Of a stretch of 64,000 nucleotides of DNA, positions 22,852 through 34,189 are shown in pieces. How positions within the stretch are numbered: position 1 is the stretch's first letter; every line of letters begins with the position of its first letter. The DNA is from Bremia lactucae (lineage: Eukaryota; Oomycota; Peronosporomycetes; Peronosporales; Peronosporaceae): the NCBI RefSeq assembly GCF_004359215.1, contig NW_027152029.1:286778-350777 (forward strand), given 5' to 3'. Under the pieces are notes generated by a model that worked only from the letters and a program-made list of their open reading frames with translations, did no database searches and had not been told where the DNA came from. Made by a program: the position numbers and the translations under genes.

Positions 22852-23787
22852 ATGCCGTCATCTGCGCAGTCCGTCAAGCTCTCTACTATAATGCGTCGAT
22901 TGACAACCGCGGGCAGCCTTATGATATTAGTAAATATAGCCTTTATCGTTGCAGGCGCCATACTGCTTCGATATAAATTGACGCTTGAAGACAGTGGTTG
23001 GGATGATGCCCTCGTGGGTACGGATTACGAGTCTGTTGCTGTAACGGCTACGACTGTGATTCAGCTTTTGGGAATTGGAGCTATGGCGTTGGGGTTGCTG
23101 GGTATTGTCGGTGCTATCGTTCAGAACCGCTTGGTGCTCCTACTGTACTCCGTTGTCATGGTCGTCGCTACTTCGGCGTTTGGAGTGCTGGTAGGCACGG
23201 CCTTCGCATTCAAAAACAAAGCAAAAGTTTGGGAGGAGGCCGCGTTTCCTGCTAACGATCAGGAGAATGAGCTGGCTAAAACTTTCAATGAAGTGTACTG
23301 TTACGCCGAGGGATACTACTTCTGCAACAGCGCTACAGCGGAGGAGACATACATAACTTTTTTTCCAGACGCCTCAACTACGCTAATTAGCGTGTTGCCT
23401 AAAATTACTGGCATCGTATCTCTTTGTGCTCAGCCCGTTGCCATGATTGACGGTCTATCGACAGTATGCGAGGCTTGCAATATGGCGTCCCAATTCACAA
23501 GGTATGACAAGATTCTCACATGGGCGGAAAACAAATGTCCGAGAAATTTGATAACAGGTCACTGGTGTGCTTCGTTTCTTGCGACGGGAGCAGCTGATTC
23601 AATTTACGAGGGAACTCCTTATGGCCAATGTCGCAACATTTTTCTGGATGTAGTTATTGACTGGAGCAACAGTTTGGCGATTGCTGGACTTTTTGTCGCC
23701 ATATCTGCTGCTGTGATCGTAGTCTTGGCTTGCTTTTCTCGTCGCTCAAAGAGCTTTTCAAAGAGCGAGAATTTACCAAAAAAATAA
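22852..23787 (+). CDS. Tetraspanin-like four-helix membrane protein (311 aa)
   Basis: A plasma-membrane or vesicle protein expected to organise membrane microdomains. In oomycetes, tetraspanins are known as zoospore and cyst surface components. Hydrophobic helices are visible at about residues 20-40, 62-90, 93-118 and 272-295. Between helices 3 and 4 is a large loop of about 150 residues with at least eight Cys (YCYAEGYYFC, VCEAC and later single Cys), which fits the large extracellular loop. The canonical CCG motif is absent, and the loop is longer than in most animal members, as in divergent protist tetraspanins. The C-terminal tail is short and basic with Ser and Lys. It is a single exon with ATG at 22852. 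The alternative is an unrelated four-TM family; I think tetraspanin is the best fit. Confidence 0.75.
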   Translation: MPSSAQSVKLSTIMRRLTTAGSLMILVNIAFIVAGAILLRYKLTLEDSGWDDALVGTDYESVAVTATTVIQLLGIGAMALGLLGIVGAIVQNRLVLLLYSVVMVVATSAFGVLVGTAFAFKNKAKVWEEAAFPANDQENELAKTFNEVYCYAEGYYFCNSATAEETYITFFPDASTTLISVLPKITGIVSLCAQPVAMIDGLSTVCEACNMASQFTRYDKILTWAENKCPRNLITGHWCASFLATGAADSIYEGTPYGQCRNIFLDVVIDWSNSLAIAGLFVAISAAVIVVLACFSRRSKSFSKSENLPKK

Positions 23788-24120
23788 TTTGTTTTGGAAG
23801 TAATTAAATGCCACATTGTAATTTGTCATGAACAATAATAAGATTTGAAATTACTCAGCATCTGAGTTGTTTTCTATATTAATACATTTAGTCTAACCTC
23901 CAATAATTGCTCTCCAAAATAAATCTTTCGATAATCAATACTATTTTTGTCTACCAATGCCGCTCCTATGGCCAAAACCGGTATCCTCTGGTATATGATA
24001 CTTAATAACATTCTAGCAGGACATTTTTCTAGAAAAAACTATATATTTCTAAGCCAAAATCTAGGGTTGTCTAGCGTGTTTTTTGTGCGCGAATTTTGCG
24101 CAATAGATCACGCAGAACCT
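23788..24120. other. Intergenic, AT-rich
   Basis: This is the 3' flank of the tetraspanin-like gene and the 3' flank of the convergent minus-strand stub. Nothing recognisable. Confidence 0.5.
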
Positions 24121-24557
24121 TCAGCGCTGCTTGTGATCTTTCTTATCGACGTTGAGTATTTTTCCCACAACTCTCACAACATTCAGCTGAACTGAAATTG
24201 ACAAACTTTCTTCGTCTAGCCCGTCGTTATCGTCGAAAACCTCGGGATTTGTTTCGTCTGCTTTGCCTAACACCAAATCTACTGGCTCGTGGTCCGTCAG
24301 CTCACCGTTCGTCTCCTGCGCTTCCTTGATTGGATTTAGAAGGCTTGCGACTAACCTGGAATGGCGAATATATAGGGCGTATCGCATCTTCGATCTTCTC
24401 GTGTCGATGTCCGCTTCAATGCGCGCTTGTATTCGATTGTCAAGAGTCCAGTGTGTAAAAAGCAATTAGCGATGATCGATTCTGGCAGCTCGTTCAGCTT
24501 TGCTCCAGTGCATTGCCGGAAGCTGATCAACTTTGAAAATATTAGTAGCGCCTTGTT
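24121..24557 (-). pseudogene. 3' stub of an unidentified gene cut by a retrotransposon
   Basis: A minus-strand frame ending at 24121 encodes about 114 residues with host-like composition: a basic stretch (DTRRSKMRYALYIRHSRLV) followed by a strongly acidic region (VFDDNDGLDEESLS) and a basic end. The frame has no ATG at its first codon. Family B DNA begins at 24558, immediately upstream. I read it as the last exon or truncated 3' end of a host gene whose upstream part was separated by the insertion. The family is not recognised. It could also be a chance frame. Confidence 0.4.
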
Positions 24558-24722
24558 TGTAATAGGGCACACATCGGTTGGAGAACCGTTGTTGCGGTAC
24601 TCGTTACCGATAATAAATGGGATTTAAGTAACTAACTATTTTAAAATTAGATAAAAGGTATTTTACCCATAAAGTAAATGTACCACAACAACAATTCTCC
24701 AACAGATGTGTACCCGATTACA
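24558..24722. repeat. Rearranged family B LTR with inverted tip
   Basis: Positions 24558-24600 (from TGTAATAGGG) are the 5' tip of the LTR in plus orientation. After about 14 bp of other sequence, positions about 24615-24722 are the end of the LTR in minus orientation, ending CCGATTACA. The two tips form a roughly 40-bp inverted repeat, and most of the LTR body is missing. Confidence 0.75.
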
Positions 24723-24835
24723 CCTTCCCCCATCAGACTGTTGACAACGAGTGACAACATTCGCTTCATTCCCTTTTTGAGGTTGGAACCTAAACAGCTA
24801 ACCGTTCGGTTGTGTTTTTTTCATTCCTTTGTCTA

Positions 24836-26156
24836 ATGACCATCAAACGTGAGTCACAGACTCTGAGCACCTTCCGCGACGATGAGGGAATGGTGGACTT
24901 TGAAAGTCACTCTCAATTAGAGGAGGAGGAAAAAGAGCGGCGTTCGCTCACGCCTTCTCCTCCGGATGAACGTCGGCGGGCCCCGAATCCGTTCCCAGAA
25001 CGTGGTGCCGCTGATGTCTTAACTGCATTGAGCAGGACACGGGACCCTGAGTCGAACAACATTACGAATCCGCTCGATGAAGAGCAAGATAAGATAATCC
25101 TCATAGAGGAAAGAGCTCGTCGTCGAGCTGCCGAGAGAGCAAAAGCTTAAGCTCATAGTGAATATAGATTCACTCCGCTTAGTGCGGATGAGCGTCTCAA
25201 AGAGATAGCTGGTCATAGCTTGGTCATCTGGATCTCTGGTGACCCGGTGAGGACGCCGGAGGAGATCGCTGCCCGCGACGCTCTTCATGAGCAATACCTT
25301 ACGCCAAAGGTAATGACGCGAAGCCAGTATCTGACGCGTTTACGTGGTCAAGCCCGTGGGGCTTCGGTGACCTCCATGAGGGAAATTCCGATCGTTTTGT
25401 TTCCAAACGAAACAAGGAGCGAAAACGAAGTCTCATTTGAGAACTGGGTTCACCGGGCCCGCAAACTTCGTAATATCTGAAATAACAGGGAGTCTGCGGA
25501 TAGAGGTGATGTTCGTTTGGAACGGAAGCTTCGCTTCGACTTCGCTAAGCTTAAGGCCAAAGGCCAGTCACGTTCGGCATTTATGCCACAAAACGAAAAA
25601 AGGCCTAGCCGATATTTCAGTGCTTCGGTTGACCGTACAACCAAGGATCGAAGCCGCACTGATGCTTTAGATCCACCTAATCCCACGTTTAGCGGTGGGA
25701 AGCGTCGTTTGACGCAAGTTGACCCTGAGCTTGGCGCTCAAAAACGTCAACGGCGTACGGGCAATCTTGCCGAAGAGGTACCTCGAATTCCCAAGAGTTT
25801 TCAGAAGAGGGGTACCCTAGCCACTTCACCAGATACTGGTATTGACCATCACGACGACGTCGCTTTAAAAATTTCTCCACAGGAAACTGAAGTAACCCCG
25901 CGCATCAAGCAGCGCGGGAGGGGGCCGAAATTTCGGCGGAAGCATTTGATGCTCTAAAGCACGAGGTACAACTTCTTCGTGAGGTTGAGAGCTCCTTTGA
26001 GGCGGTTCAGAACCGTATTTCGCCTTTGGAGCGTCAGCAACCTGGTTTAGAGGCCCAGTTCGATTTCCTGGTGAGGATGCAACAATCTGCGGCACGACCG
26101 CCTGTCTCGGCGCAAACGCCTTCAAGTCCACGTGGGAAGGGTCCCGATATGGCTTA
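24836..26156 (+). pseudogene. Antisense ORF of family B, copy 2
   Basis: It is open over about 440 codons apart from two stops (near 25147 and 25478) and one 1-bp loss near 25893. It starts at an ATG (24836) about 110 bp inside the 3' LTR and runs opposite to pol. In order there is an acidic Glu-rich stretch, PPDERRRAPNPFPERGAADV, IAGHSLVIWISG, TPEEIAARDALHEQYLTPK, ARGASVTSMREIPIVLFPN, SRYFSASVDRTTKDRS, a region overlapping the chromodomain, and a C-terminal helical segment ending in GPDMA. There are no membrane segments and no recognised domain. The final third overlaps pol on the other strand. Confidence 0.5.
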
Positions 26157-27479
26157 AGCAAGCCAACGTAGAACACTGGGTGTCTACGCAGCTTGCTAAA
26201 AAGGTTTAGCGTATAAGCTAGGCCCTTCTGGCCACGACCGTAAATGGTCCAATAAAGCGTGGGCGCAATTTGGTCTTGAAGATTGCGGAAACCAAGTCGG
26301 TAGGTAGGTTTTTAGCGTTTAGTAAAACTCGGTCTCCGACCATATAAGAATTAATACAGCTTCTGCCTTTGGCATCTGCTTTTTCTTTTTGTTTGTCTTG
26401 GCTTTCAGCCATCGTATCCCTTACATGTCTTAAGACACTAAATCGCGTCGCGAGAAACTCGCTTACTTGTTTCCGAACGGTAACAGGGCTGATATCAGCA
26501 AGCCTATCGCCCAATTCTCCCCCACCAAGCCCTGAACCACGCAGTGGTATCGCTAATGGAACGCATGGGTGGGTAAGACCGTTTACATAGAACGGAGTAT
26601 AGCCTGTAGAGGCATGTTCAGCGTTATTTAACGCAAACTCAACCACTGGGAGCATTGAGCGCCAGCGCTTTGGTGTCTGAGCAGACACGCTGCGTGAAAC
26701 GTCTTCAATGACGCGATTGACACGTTCAGTTTGACCATCGGTCTGCGGATGGTCCGCAGTGGACATATCCAATCTGGTGCCAAGCACTCGGAAAATTGAT
26801 TTCCAGAATTTACCCGTGAACTAGGGGTCCCGATCAGAGACAATTGCCACTGGCAAACCATGTTGTCGAAACACGCGATCGATAAACAGCTTAGCTGTAC
26901 CCTCTCCATCAATGGAATCCGGCACCGCCGCTAAGTGAGCCATTTTGCTCAAACGGTCAACAAAGACCACTATACCGGAGTTACCAGCTGAATCTTACGG
27001 TAGCCCAAAAACAATATCCATATTAATGGACTCCCAGCAACCTATGGGGACGGGAAGACTCGCCAGCGGCGCAGCAGCATGCGCCGAGGGTTTAACCCGT
27101 TGGCATGTTTCGCATGTGCGAACATATGAGCTGATCCATTTATAAAATTTGGGCCACCAATAACTCTGGCTTTTAGAGCCGTAGGTCTTTTATCTACCGA
27201 AATGACCACCAAGGACAGTATCGTGTGCCTCATTGAGGATTCCGTACTTTAAATCCTCCTCATGAGGAACAACGACACGCGGAGGGTCCGCGATGTCTGT
27301 GCAATAAAGCAACAGGTTGATATCGATATAAAATCGATGTAACCTTGCACGGAAACATGCCGGCAATTTAATACCTGAATCCGAGTTCTTTAAAGCTCGT
27401 AGCAGAGCTACACACTGTTCATCCTTGGCGTAAGCCGAACGGATTAATTCAGGAATAGGCGACATGATAGTCGTTAAAT
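25689..27479 (-). pseudogene. Family B pol: RNase H end, integrase, chromodomain, copy 2
   Basis: The integrase C-terminal half is open at 26787-26218 (MLGTRLDMSTADHPQTDGQ, ASTGYTPFYVNGLTHPCVP). The upstream core is interrupted by the shared TAG after DRDP at about 26820-26822. The chromodomain is at 25880-25689 (YQYLVKWLGYPSSENSWE). It lacks the 1-bp deletion near 26892 that copies 1 and 3 share. Confidence 0.8.
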
Positions 27480-27786
27480 NNNNNNNNNNNNNNNNNNNNN
27501 NNNNNNNNNNNNNNNNNNNNNNNNNNNNNNNNNNNNNNNNNNNNNNNNNNNNNNNNNNNNNNNNNNNNNNNNNNNNNNNNNNNNNNNNNNNNNNNNNNNN
27601 NNNNNNNNNNNNNNNNNNNNNNNNNNNNNNNNNNNNNNNNNNNNNNNNNNNNNNNNNNNNNNNNNNNNNNNNNNNNNNNNNNNNNNNNNNNNNNNNNNNN
27701 NNNNNNNNNNNNNNNNNNNNNNNNNNNNNNNNNNNNNNNNNNNNNNNNNNNNNNNNNNNNNNNNNNNNNNNNNNNNNNNNNNNNNN
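27480..27786. other. Assembly gap, 307 N
   Basis: A run of N inside the RNase H region of family B copy 2. Copies 1 and 3 contain real sequence at the equivalent place (about 6270-6600 and 36680-37010). Confidence 0.99.
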
Positions 27787-28870
27787 CAGAGCACTGCCAA
27801 TGGCAAAATCCGATGCGTCACAGACGACACTGAAAGGCCAATTTGGGTTTGGCAGTGCCAGAATCGGGGCATGGATAAGACTATCCTTAACTGCTCGAAA
27901 AGCATTATTTTCGGTGGCCAACACGGCTGGCAAGATTGAAAAGGCTAGTCCAGCACCATTCTGTATCCTTTTTAAGGAGATTAGATAATGGCCTAGCCAT
28001 ATCAGCGTAATTTTTGCTGTATTTGTGTAAATAATTGGCGAGACGCAACCACTTACGCAAATCCTTTTGGTTTCTAGGAGCCGTCCAATCTTCTATGGCT
28101 ATTACCTTAGCGGGATCCGCTCTAAGGCCTCGCTTTCCAATGAAGCATCCTAAAAAAGGAATTTCGTCTGCGCCAAAAATGCATTTAGATGCATTGGCAT
28201 ACAATTTGTTTGTGCGCATGCACTCGAGCACTGCTCGCAAATGGTCTAAATGGTTTTCCATATCCGACCGACCCTGCTCCGCACGACTATGGACAAAAAT
28301 GTCATCGAAATAAGTCTGTGCATAACCTCGATGAGGGCGAAACAGTTGCGTCACTAGACGATTAAATGTTGCCGGGGCGTTGGAAAGCCCTTGTGGCATA
28401 ACCAGCTACTCCCATAACATGCCGCTTGGGGTGCTAGCCGCTGTAAGCGGGATATCGCTAGCTCGCATGAGCAATTGGTAGTAACCATCGACTAAGTCCA
28501 ATGCACTGTACATTGTACATCCCACCATATTATTCTAAAAGACATCCTTTCTAGGAATGGGGGTTGGTGCTGGTATAGTAACAGCATTAAGCTTATGATA
28601 AGCATGTACAATGCGCCAGTTACCATTTGGCTTTTGACACAAAATGTCGGTGTCGAATGAGGAGGTTTGCTCTCTCGTACCATTCCAGCCTCGTGCTTAG
28701 CACGGAAGAAATCGTCAATGACGTCACACTGCTCCTTTGCCAAAGGCCATTGTCTTGTGACACAGTATTTAGTTCCCGGAACCAAGTCAATTTCATGACG
28801 ACCACCTCTACTCGGAGATAAAACAGATGGTGGATGATTACAAACCACCTCTTGAAATTCCTTAATCAAG
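27787..28870 (-). pseudogene. Family B reverse transcriptase, copy 2
   Basis: The catalytic palm is intact in one frame at 28399-27905: MPQGLSNAPATFN, then the polymerase motif TYFDDIFVHSRAE, followed by KLYANASKCIFG and the thumb. The N-terminal fingers are in a separate frame at 28869-28492, broken near 28500-28560. From about 28401 rightwards this copy is indistinguishable from copy 3. Confidence 0.82.
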
Positions 28871-29574
28871 GAATAAAAGGGATCCGTAGGATCTTAAAGG
28901 ATCGACGACCCATTTCGCGCACTAAGTGCAGCTGTTGTGTCATCTAGGACAGCTTCGTCTAGAAGTAAGGATGAGTTTAACTCAACCATAGGTCGAATGG
29001 CCACCATTTTAAATAAGTCACCAGCCTTTCAGGCTCGACCGCACTTATCAATAGACATTTCGTCTAGCCCTAAAAGAGCATGTAAGGAAGGGATTGCCGC
29101 AAGGCTAGCTTCCCCCCTCAATGTTACCGGTTACACCATTTACAAGCGTATGAGCTTGCTCACTCGTATCACTTTGTGAGGGTATACACACTTCTTGTCC
29201 ACCCTGTCTTGAAGTGGAGACAATGCGCTTCTTAGAGGCCGGGACATTCACGTCCCCGGGTTTTCCAGCCTGTATTGGTTCTATACAAGACATGGTGTCT
29301 AATTTTTCGTCCAGTTAGGTAACTCAACTTCCTTATTCAGCGAACGTTAACGTGTCGCTTCACTTGCATTAGGAGGGTATGAACCAAAATGCCCTGGCGA
29401 AACCGCCAATAGTGTCACTACTGAGACTCAGTATGGTGCCACCTGACTTAGACGTGCCACTCCACGTATCTCAGGGATATTGCACCCTTGATTCTTCGGC
29501 CTTCGGCCAACAATGCTTTCAGCATTCAGTGAATCGTTATTACAACGAGTGTCACTCGACGGAGTACGTGCCGT

Positions 29575-30240
29575 TCAACTAATTTCTGCTGAGTTGGGCT
29601 CAGAATTAATGTTTTTAACATTAGAGTTTATTAGCTCAGACATGCCAATGTCTAAAACACTGACAGACTCATTCAATGATCCGCGCCAATAGCGCTTTTG
29701 TTGCCTAGCAAAGGTGGGTTCATGACTTTCCAAAACATTGCTAGGAACATTGTGCGTGACGCCTAAGGTCTTCGACCTCCAATCGATCCATGGCTCGTGG
29801 TGTTCTAACCAGGCCATACTAAGGATGAGCTCATATCTCGAATCCAAATCAAGGACAAGATAGCGTGCCAAACTGTCAAAGTCCAGAAAATTTATACCTA
29901 AGTTCATTGGAACTTTGGGAACAGTGACACGAGTCCCAGTTGCTAAGGGGACAGTGATTGTATCACCTTCTTGCGCTCTAAGCGCCTCAACGTATTGCTG
30001 ACTTCCTTCAAGGGGAAAAGCGTCGTTTATGGACGTGCTGCACGATAGTGCCCACTCCACGGCTCTACCACCAAGTTTGGAAATGTCCATAGCCACCTTT
30101 TACCGTCCTATTAAGAACAAGGCGGAATTAATGGAGATTTCCATCTGCTTAATCCAAAAAGGGAGATTTTCTCCCTCTTTTCCCTCAAATGTCTTCACAT
30201 TTACAGTTAGAGATGTTCCGGGTTGGCTATGCCGCTAAAT
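29575..30240 (-). pseudogene. Gag-protease deletion fusion, family B copy 2
   Basis: The gag N-terminus (MDISKLGGRAVEWALSCSTS) runs straight into the downstream half of protease (LEGSQQYVEALRAQEGD). Compared with copy 1, about 800 bp are missing (between about 8842 and 9639), which removes the gag zinc knuckle and the protease active site. Both parents have GGGAAA at the junction. The resulting frame of about 171 codons from ATG 30090 is open, and an upstream gag piece extends to about 30240 with a stop. Confidence 0.8.
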
Positions 30241-30475
30241 GGTCCTGTACCTGACCGATCAGGGAGGCTTCGTACCGCATGAAGGCTTCAAGCCTTGCAT
30301 GCAGGGCCTCTGGTCCCTGGGAGATAATAAATTCTACGTGCTCGAGCCAAGATAAGGTTTTGAGCTTGTCTTAAGCGGCGCATTGCGCTTCTGACAATTC
30401 TGGAACCTCTTCCATTTTCGTGAGAAATCAGTCTTATAAAGGGTCAGTCGTAGATTGACTACGAGTGCTACCAGG

Positions 30476-30961
30476 TGAAGCGGAGCTACCTCGCTCCTAA
30501 AGTCAGAGGAAGACTTTCAGACTCAGAGAGTCACTATATGCTATTGAACTCATGGGTTTAACAAGTCAGGGAGTTGTATAAGCTATAAAAAGTTAAGGAA
30601 TCCTTGTTCAAGGGATTCAGGGGTTTGTAGAGCCTAGTGGCAACAAGTGCCCAAGAGGATATACGTTTGAAAGGCTTCTATCTCTTACAGATCAATGCGC
30701 AAGCCTTAGGAAATCACTTAACGCTCTAAGATTAAAAGGGGAACTGCACTTAATTTAATTATCTAAATCTAAAAACCCTACCCTAGCTAATTTAAAGTAG
30801 ATTTTGGCCACCAGATTTATATCTGGCGGCGACCGCATTTGTTACCCATTAAGAATGGGATTTAAGTAACTAACTATTCTAAAATTAGATAAAAGGGTAT
30901 TTTACCCATAAAGTAAATGTACCACAACAACGGTTTTCCAACCGATGTGTGCCCCATTCCA
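30476..30961 (-). repeat. Family B LTR (5' LTR of copy 2, 486 bp)
   Basis: On the plus strand it runs from TGAAGCGGAG (mutated TGTAGCGGAG) to CCCCATTCCA. On the minus strand it is followed by CC and the primer-binding-site-like TGGTAGCACT at 30464-30473. Confidence 0.85.
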
Positions 30962-30968
30962 AGCAATG

Positions 30969-31397
30969 TGTAACGGGATGTCTTGCTTTATGAAATTAAC
31001 ACTTATGGGTTGTATATTATCTAAGAGGTAGATAATATTTGGAGAATATTACTTTACATGGTAATATTGTAAAAGCTTAAACATTGGTAGATATAGACCA
31101 TTATATCTACTTTCTCCGCGGTCCAGTCAGCGCTGTACGCGCGCAAAGAGAACGACAGAAAATACTTTAGTACATGTTTTTTTTAGCTTATAATTAAGTT
31201 AGTATTAAGTAGATAGACAAGAAGAGCTTAATTATTTTAATACAGTATTTTAATTTACCCACTCAAGCAAGTCTTTTAAAGAGAGTCTTCCTCTGCACGT
31301 ACTAGTGTACGTGAAGTGACGTGAGGCACCACTCACACTGAGGCAGTCCGAAGTGGACTTGTACTGAAGCAGTACAAGTCGGCAGTGCCCTGTTACA
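30969..31397 (+). repeat. Solo family A LTR (429 bp)
   Basis: It begins TGTAACGGGA and ends GCCCTGTTACA, in plus orientation. It is flanked by CAATG and CATTG, a possible target duplication with one difference. No internal sequence is attached, so it is a solo LTR left by LTR-LTR recombination. Confidence 0.85.
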
Positions 31398-31439
31398 CAT
31401 TGTATTCCATGAACTGGGTCCTCCTGGTCTTGCAGATCC

Positions 31440-32037
31440 TGTCTAGGCGGGCACGTCTTTAAGCGGCCAAGCTCTACTTTAGCACACACCCTAGCACAGC
31501 GAGGAAGCGGTTTGACCGTCTACTCTCGTAGGCCGTGAGGTAGTTGTGATGGGCGCCTTAGCGACCTCATCCAACGCACTAAGTATACTAGTAAACGTAT
31601 CGTCACGGGAGCGGTGATCCGATTCCTATATTTTAATAAGCAAAAATATTTTTTGAATACTTTGAAATTTTTTATAAAAAACACCGATGCGCACTTACCA
31701 AGTAGGAAGTACTTTTCAGACTGATTTACATTTAATCGTATTAAATGTAAGCAGCTATTTTACCAATCATAAAATGTCAATCTCTTTAGATAACACTAAT
31801 ATGTATTGCGAGCGTATCTTTCTAGATCGATACCTCGCGTAACGGATGACGCTAGCCGTCATCCCTCCTAATTTGAATGAACCTATGTGCATCACATACA
31901 CAAGGGTGGGTCACAATGTGAACCACACCCAATTTCTGGGTCTAATTACTATATTTAATTAATTGACCATTCCCTTAAGTATACTTGGTGTACTTAACGG
32001 GGACTGTGTAACATTAGGGCTACTTTAGCCCGTTACA
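31440..32037 (-). repeat. Family C LTR (3' LTR, about 598 bp)
   Basis: It aligns with 53464-53989 and ends TTTAGCCCGTTACA on the plus strand. An extra AT-rich stretch of about 70 bp (31627-31690) accounts for most of the length difference. It contains a hairpin (GGATGACG paired with CGTCATCC) near 31842-31863. Confidence 0.8.
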
Positions 32038-32143
32038 CTATCTCCCCTTAAAAACGAATTCACATTTTTCATTCGTCAAAGAGGAGCGAGGAACTGCGAG
32101 CAGCTTTACGCGCCGTTAGTTCACTTAATCACTCTAGCGACCT

Positions 32144-32596
32144 GTGTTTCCATACACGGCGCCAAAGATGCCATCTAAAAGAGGCCGCGTTGGTGGGTCG
32201 TCTGCGAAGCCGCCCACTCAACTTCGCACTAAGCGCACCCGCGGCGTTACCACGCCGGCAGCGTCTAATGCCTTTGTCGAAACGCCGGCTTCTGCTGAAA
32301 TCGCGTTAACAGGGTTTAAGGATGCATCAGGGTTATGAAATGCTAATTAGTACTATTTTTCTAATAGCCTAAAGACTCGATTGGACCTCATTGAGTGGAA
32401 AATGCTGAGGGATCCGCGTTACTCGCGTGATGTCCTCGCTCTCCGAGTCCTGTTCGTAGTGGGAGGCGTCGGTCGGCTGCTAGTGTTTCGCCGAACGACG
32501 CTCGACTCACAGTCAGCATCACCATCGGTCTCCTTAGACGGATGGGGGTATGTGACCTCATTTGGGTTTACATACCGTTTTAGACGACCCACGTAA
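32144..32596 (+). pseudogene. Antisense ORF of family C, copy 1 (internally deleted)
   Basis: A plus-strand frame begins about 110 bp inside the 3' LTR with a Lys/Arg-rich start (MPSKRGRVGGSSAKPPTQL). It is interrupted near 32335, where most of the body is missing, and resumes with LDLIEWKMLRDPRYSRDV to a stop at 32596. A longer version is at 42595-43529. It is opposite to pol and overlaps the last codons of pol. Function unknown. Confidence 0.42.
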
Positions 32597-33720
32597 AGTA
32601 CGGGGGTGCGTCTTCATATACGGGGGAAGGGGGAGTCTATAATTTAGGTCTCCAACCTCTTCTACCACCGTAAAGGGCCCAATGAAACGCGGCAAAAACT
32701 TCGTAGTACCTCCAGGTAGTACAGAAATTGCATTCTTAGGTAGGGTAGCAGTACTTAATAGTACATTTTCACCCACTCTAAAGCGTTCATTATTTTTGCG
32801 ACCATTTCGGTCGGCACATTCTTTTTGCTTGTCCTGTGCGCTTGCCATCGCGTCACGGACTTTTCGTGTGATGACTAATCGCTCATACACAAAGCGTTGA
32901 GCCTCGCTCACGCTTTCAGCATCAAACTTGCCTATGATACCGCCGAGAGATCGGTCATAAGGCGTAGTTTTATTGACCACTGCTAAACTGGCAGGGTCAC
33001 TAGGGTAAGTTTCTGTCGTTGAGATGATACCCTCGCGGGTCATCGTCATATTGACGAAACAATGTCCTTCTTTCGCACCGAGCAAAGTGATGGGCCCTCC
33101 CTCACTAAAATTCGGGCTGCGCACAAACGAGACTGGCGTCCGATGATGGCGCAGTCTGTTAATAAAAAAAACGGCGTCTCAACGAACTGGCATGGACACT
33201 GTTATTTATAGCGAACTCCAAAGGTCAATTACTTGCTCCACTTTTTGGGGGTTGCTATAGTGCGTAAGACATCCGCCAAAATCCGATTGGCACGTTCTGT
33301 TCGGCCATCGGTCTGGGTATGATCTGCGGACGACATGTGGAGCTTGCTATCTAGCAGCTCAAACGCATGACGCCAAAAATCAGTCTTAAAAACGTGGATC
33401 CCGGTCCGATACTATGAGCTCAGACATCCCGTGTAGTCGGTATACATGATTGAGGAACAATAGAGCTGCCTCCTTGCCTGTAATCGATGTTTTACATGGT
33501 GCTAAATGCACCATTTTGCTCAGTCTGTCTACAAAGACGAAGAGCCCCGTCCGACCCTTATGATCGGGCGGCATGCCAAACATGAAGTCCAGACTTACTG
33601 ACTTCCAACAGTTGGTTGGAATCGGTAGCGGCTTCAGTGGCGCACTGCTGGACGGTGCAGGCTTAATGCGCTGACACTGTTCGCAAGAGCGAATATAGTT
33701 GGCCACCCATCTATATAGGT
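32558..33720 (-). pseudogene. Family C integrase, copy 1
   Basis: Integrase is split by frameshifts. The N-terminal part at 33706-33386 has a zinc-binding pair (SCEQCQRIKP), the first catalytic Asp (VSLDFMFGMP), VDRLSKMVHL and the second Asp (VSDRDPRF). The catalytic Glu region lies near 33310 in another frame. The C-terminal DNA-binding part is at 33124-32558 (RFRVGENVLLSTATLPKNA, LPRFIGPFTVVEEV). Confidence 0.82.
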
Positions 33721-34078
33721 GAGGCCACTAAAATTCTCCTGACACTTTTAAAAAAAGTGTTTTCACGGCCCAGATGTCCACTAGATGGTGCATCATGGAG
33801 ATCGTGAAGAATCATTAACTTCAGATCTGTACATAGATTCTTAAGAGATCACAAGGTGCCAATTGATGCCGTATCACTCCATCGCTGAAGCTAAAGTGAT
33901 TCAGCTTAGCCTTTAGGTGCGACGGAAGGAAAACCTTTCGTCCACCGAAGTGATCCAACAGCAGGCGACAATGTTCGTCCTGGCTGTAGCTCTCCTTTAC
34001 TTTGGAGACCAATGAGTTCGTCACGTGCTATGCCTTCATGACTGCCAACGTTAACGACTCAACTTGTGCCTTAGCACG

Positions 34079-34189
34079 AGACAAGCCGAGGCCCATTCTG
34101 ATGGACCAGCCCAAGTTCGATAGAACTGCAGCGCACACGATTGTCCAATGGCTGTTAGCCGTGGAGCAATGCGGTGTGGCGCAGCTCAT
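34079..34189 (+). pseudogene. Inverted family C gag fragment at a gap edge
   Basis: It encodes, on the plus strand, MDQPKFDRTAAHTIVQWLL and then VEQCGVAQL. This is the N-terminal gag segment also found on the minus strand at about 53085-52990. It is opposite in orientation to the adjoining pol and stops at the 100-N gap. Confidence 0.75.

Larger units (their letters stand above)
24558..30961 (-). mobile_element. Ty3/Gypsy family B copy 2 (with 307-N gap)
   Basis: A minus-strand copy with the same order as copy 1. The 5' LTR (30476-30961) is complete. The 3' LTR at the left is reduced to a short piece plus an inverted tip. Gag and protease are fused by an internal deletion. Part of RNase H is missing in the N run. 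The polypurine tract (GGGGGAAGG on the minus strand) lies next to 24722. Confidence 0.88.
31440..34078 (-). mobile_element. Ty3/Gypsy family C copy 1 (3' half)
   Basis: A minus-strand fragment: 3' LTR (31440-32037), polypurine tract (TTTTTAAGGGGAGA on the minus strand), antisense frame, integrase and the RNase H-integrase linker. It ends abruptly at about 34078, where gag sequence in the opposite orientation begins. Confidence 0.85.

Noticed and set aside
22852..23787. Claudin-like or other four-TM family for the 311-aa membrane protein
   Set aside because: The very long Cys-rich loop between helices 3 and 4 fits tetraspanins better.
32558..32630. Overlap of the antisense ORF and pol read as convergent host genes
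   Set aside because: Both frames occur at the same place in every family C copy, so they belong to the element.
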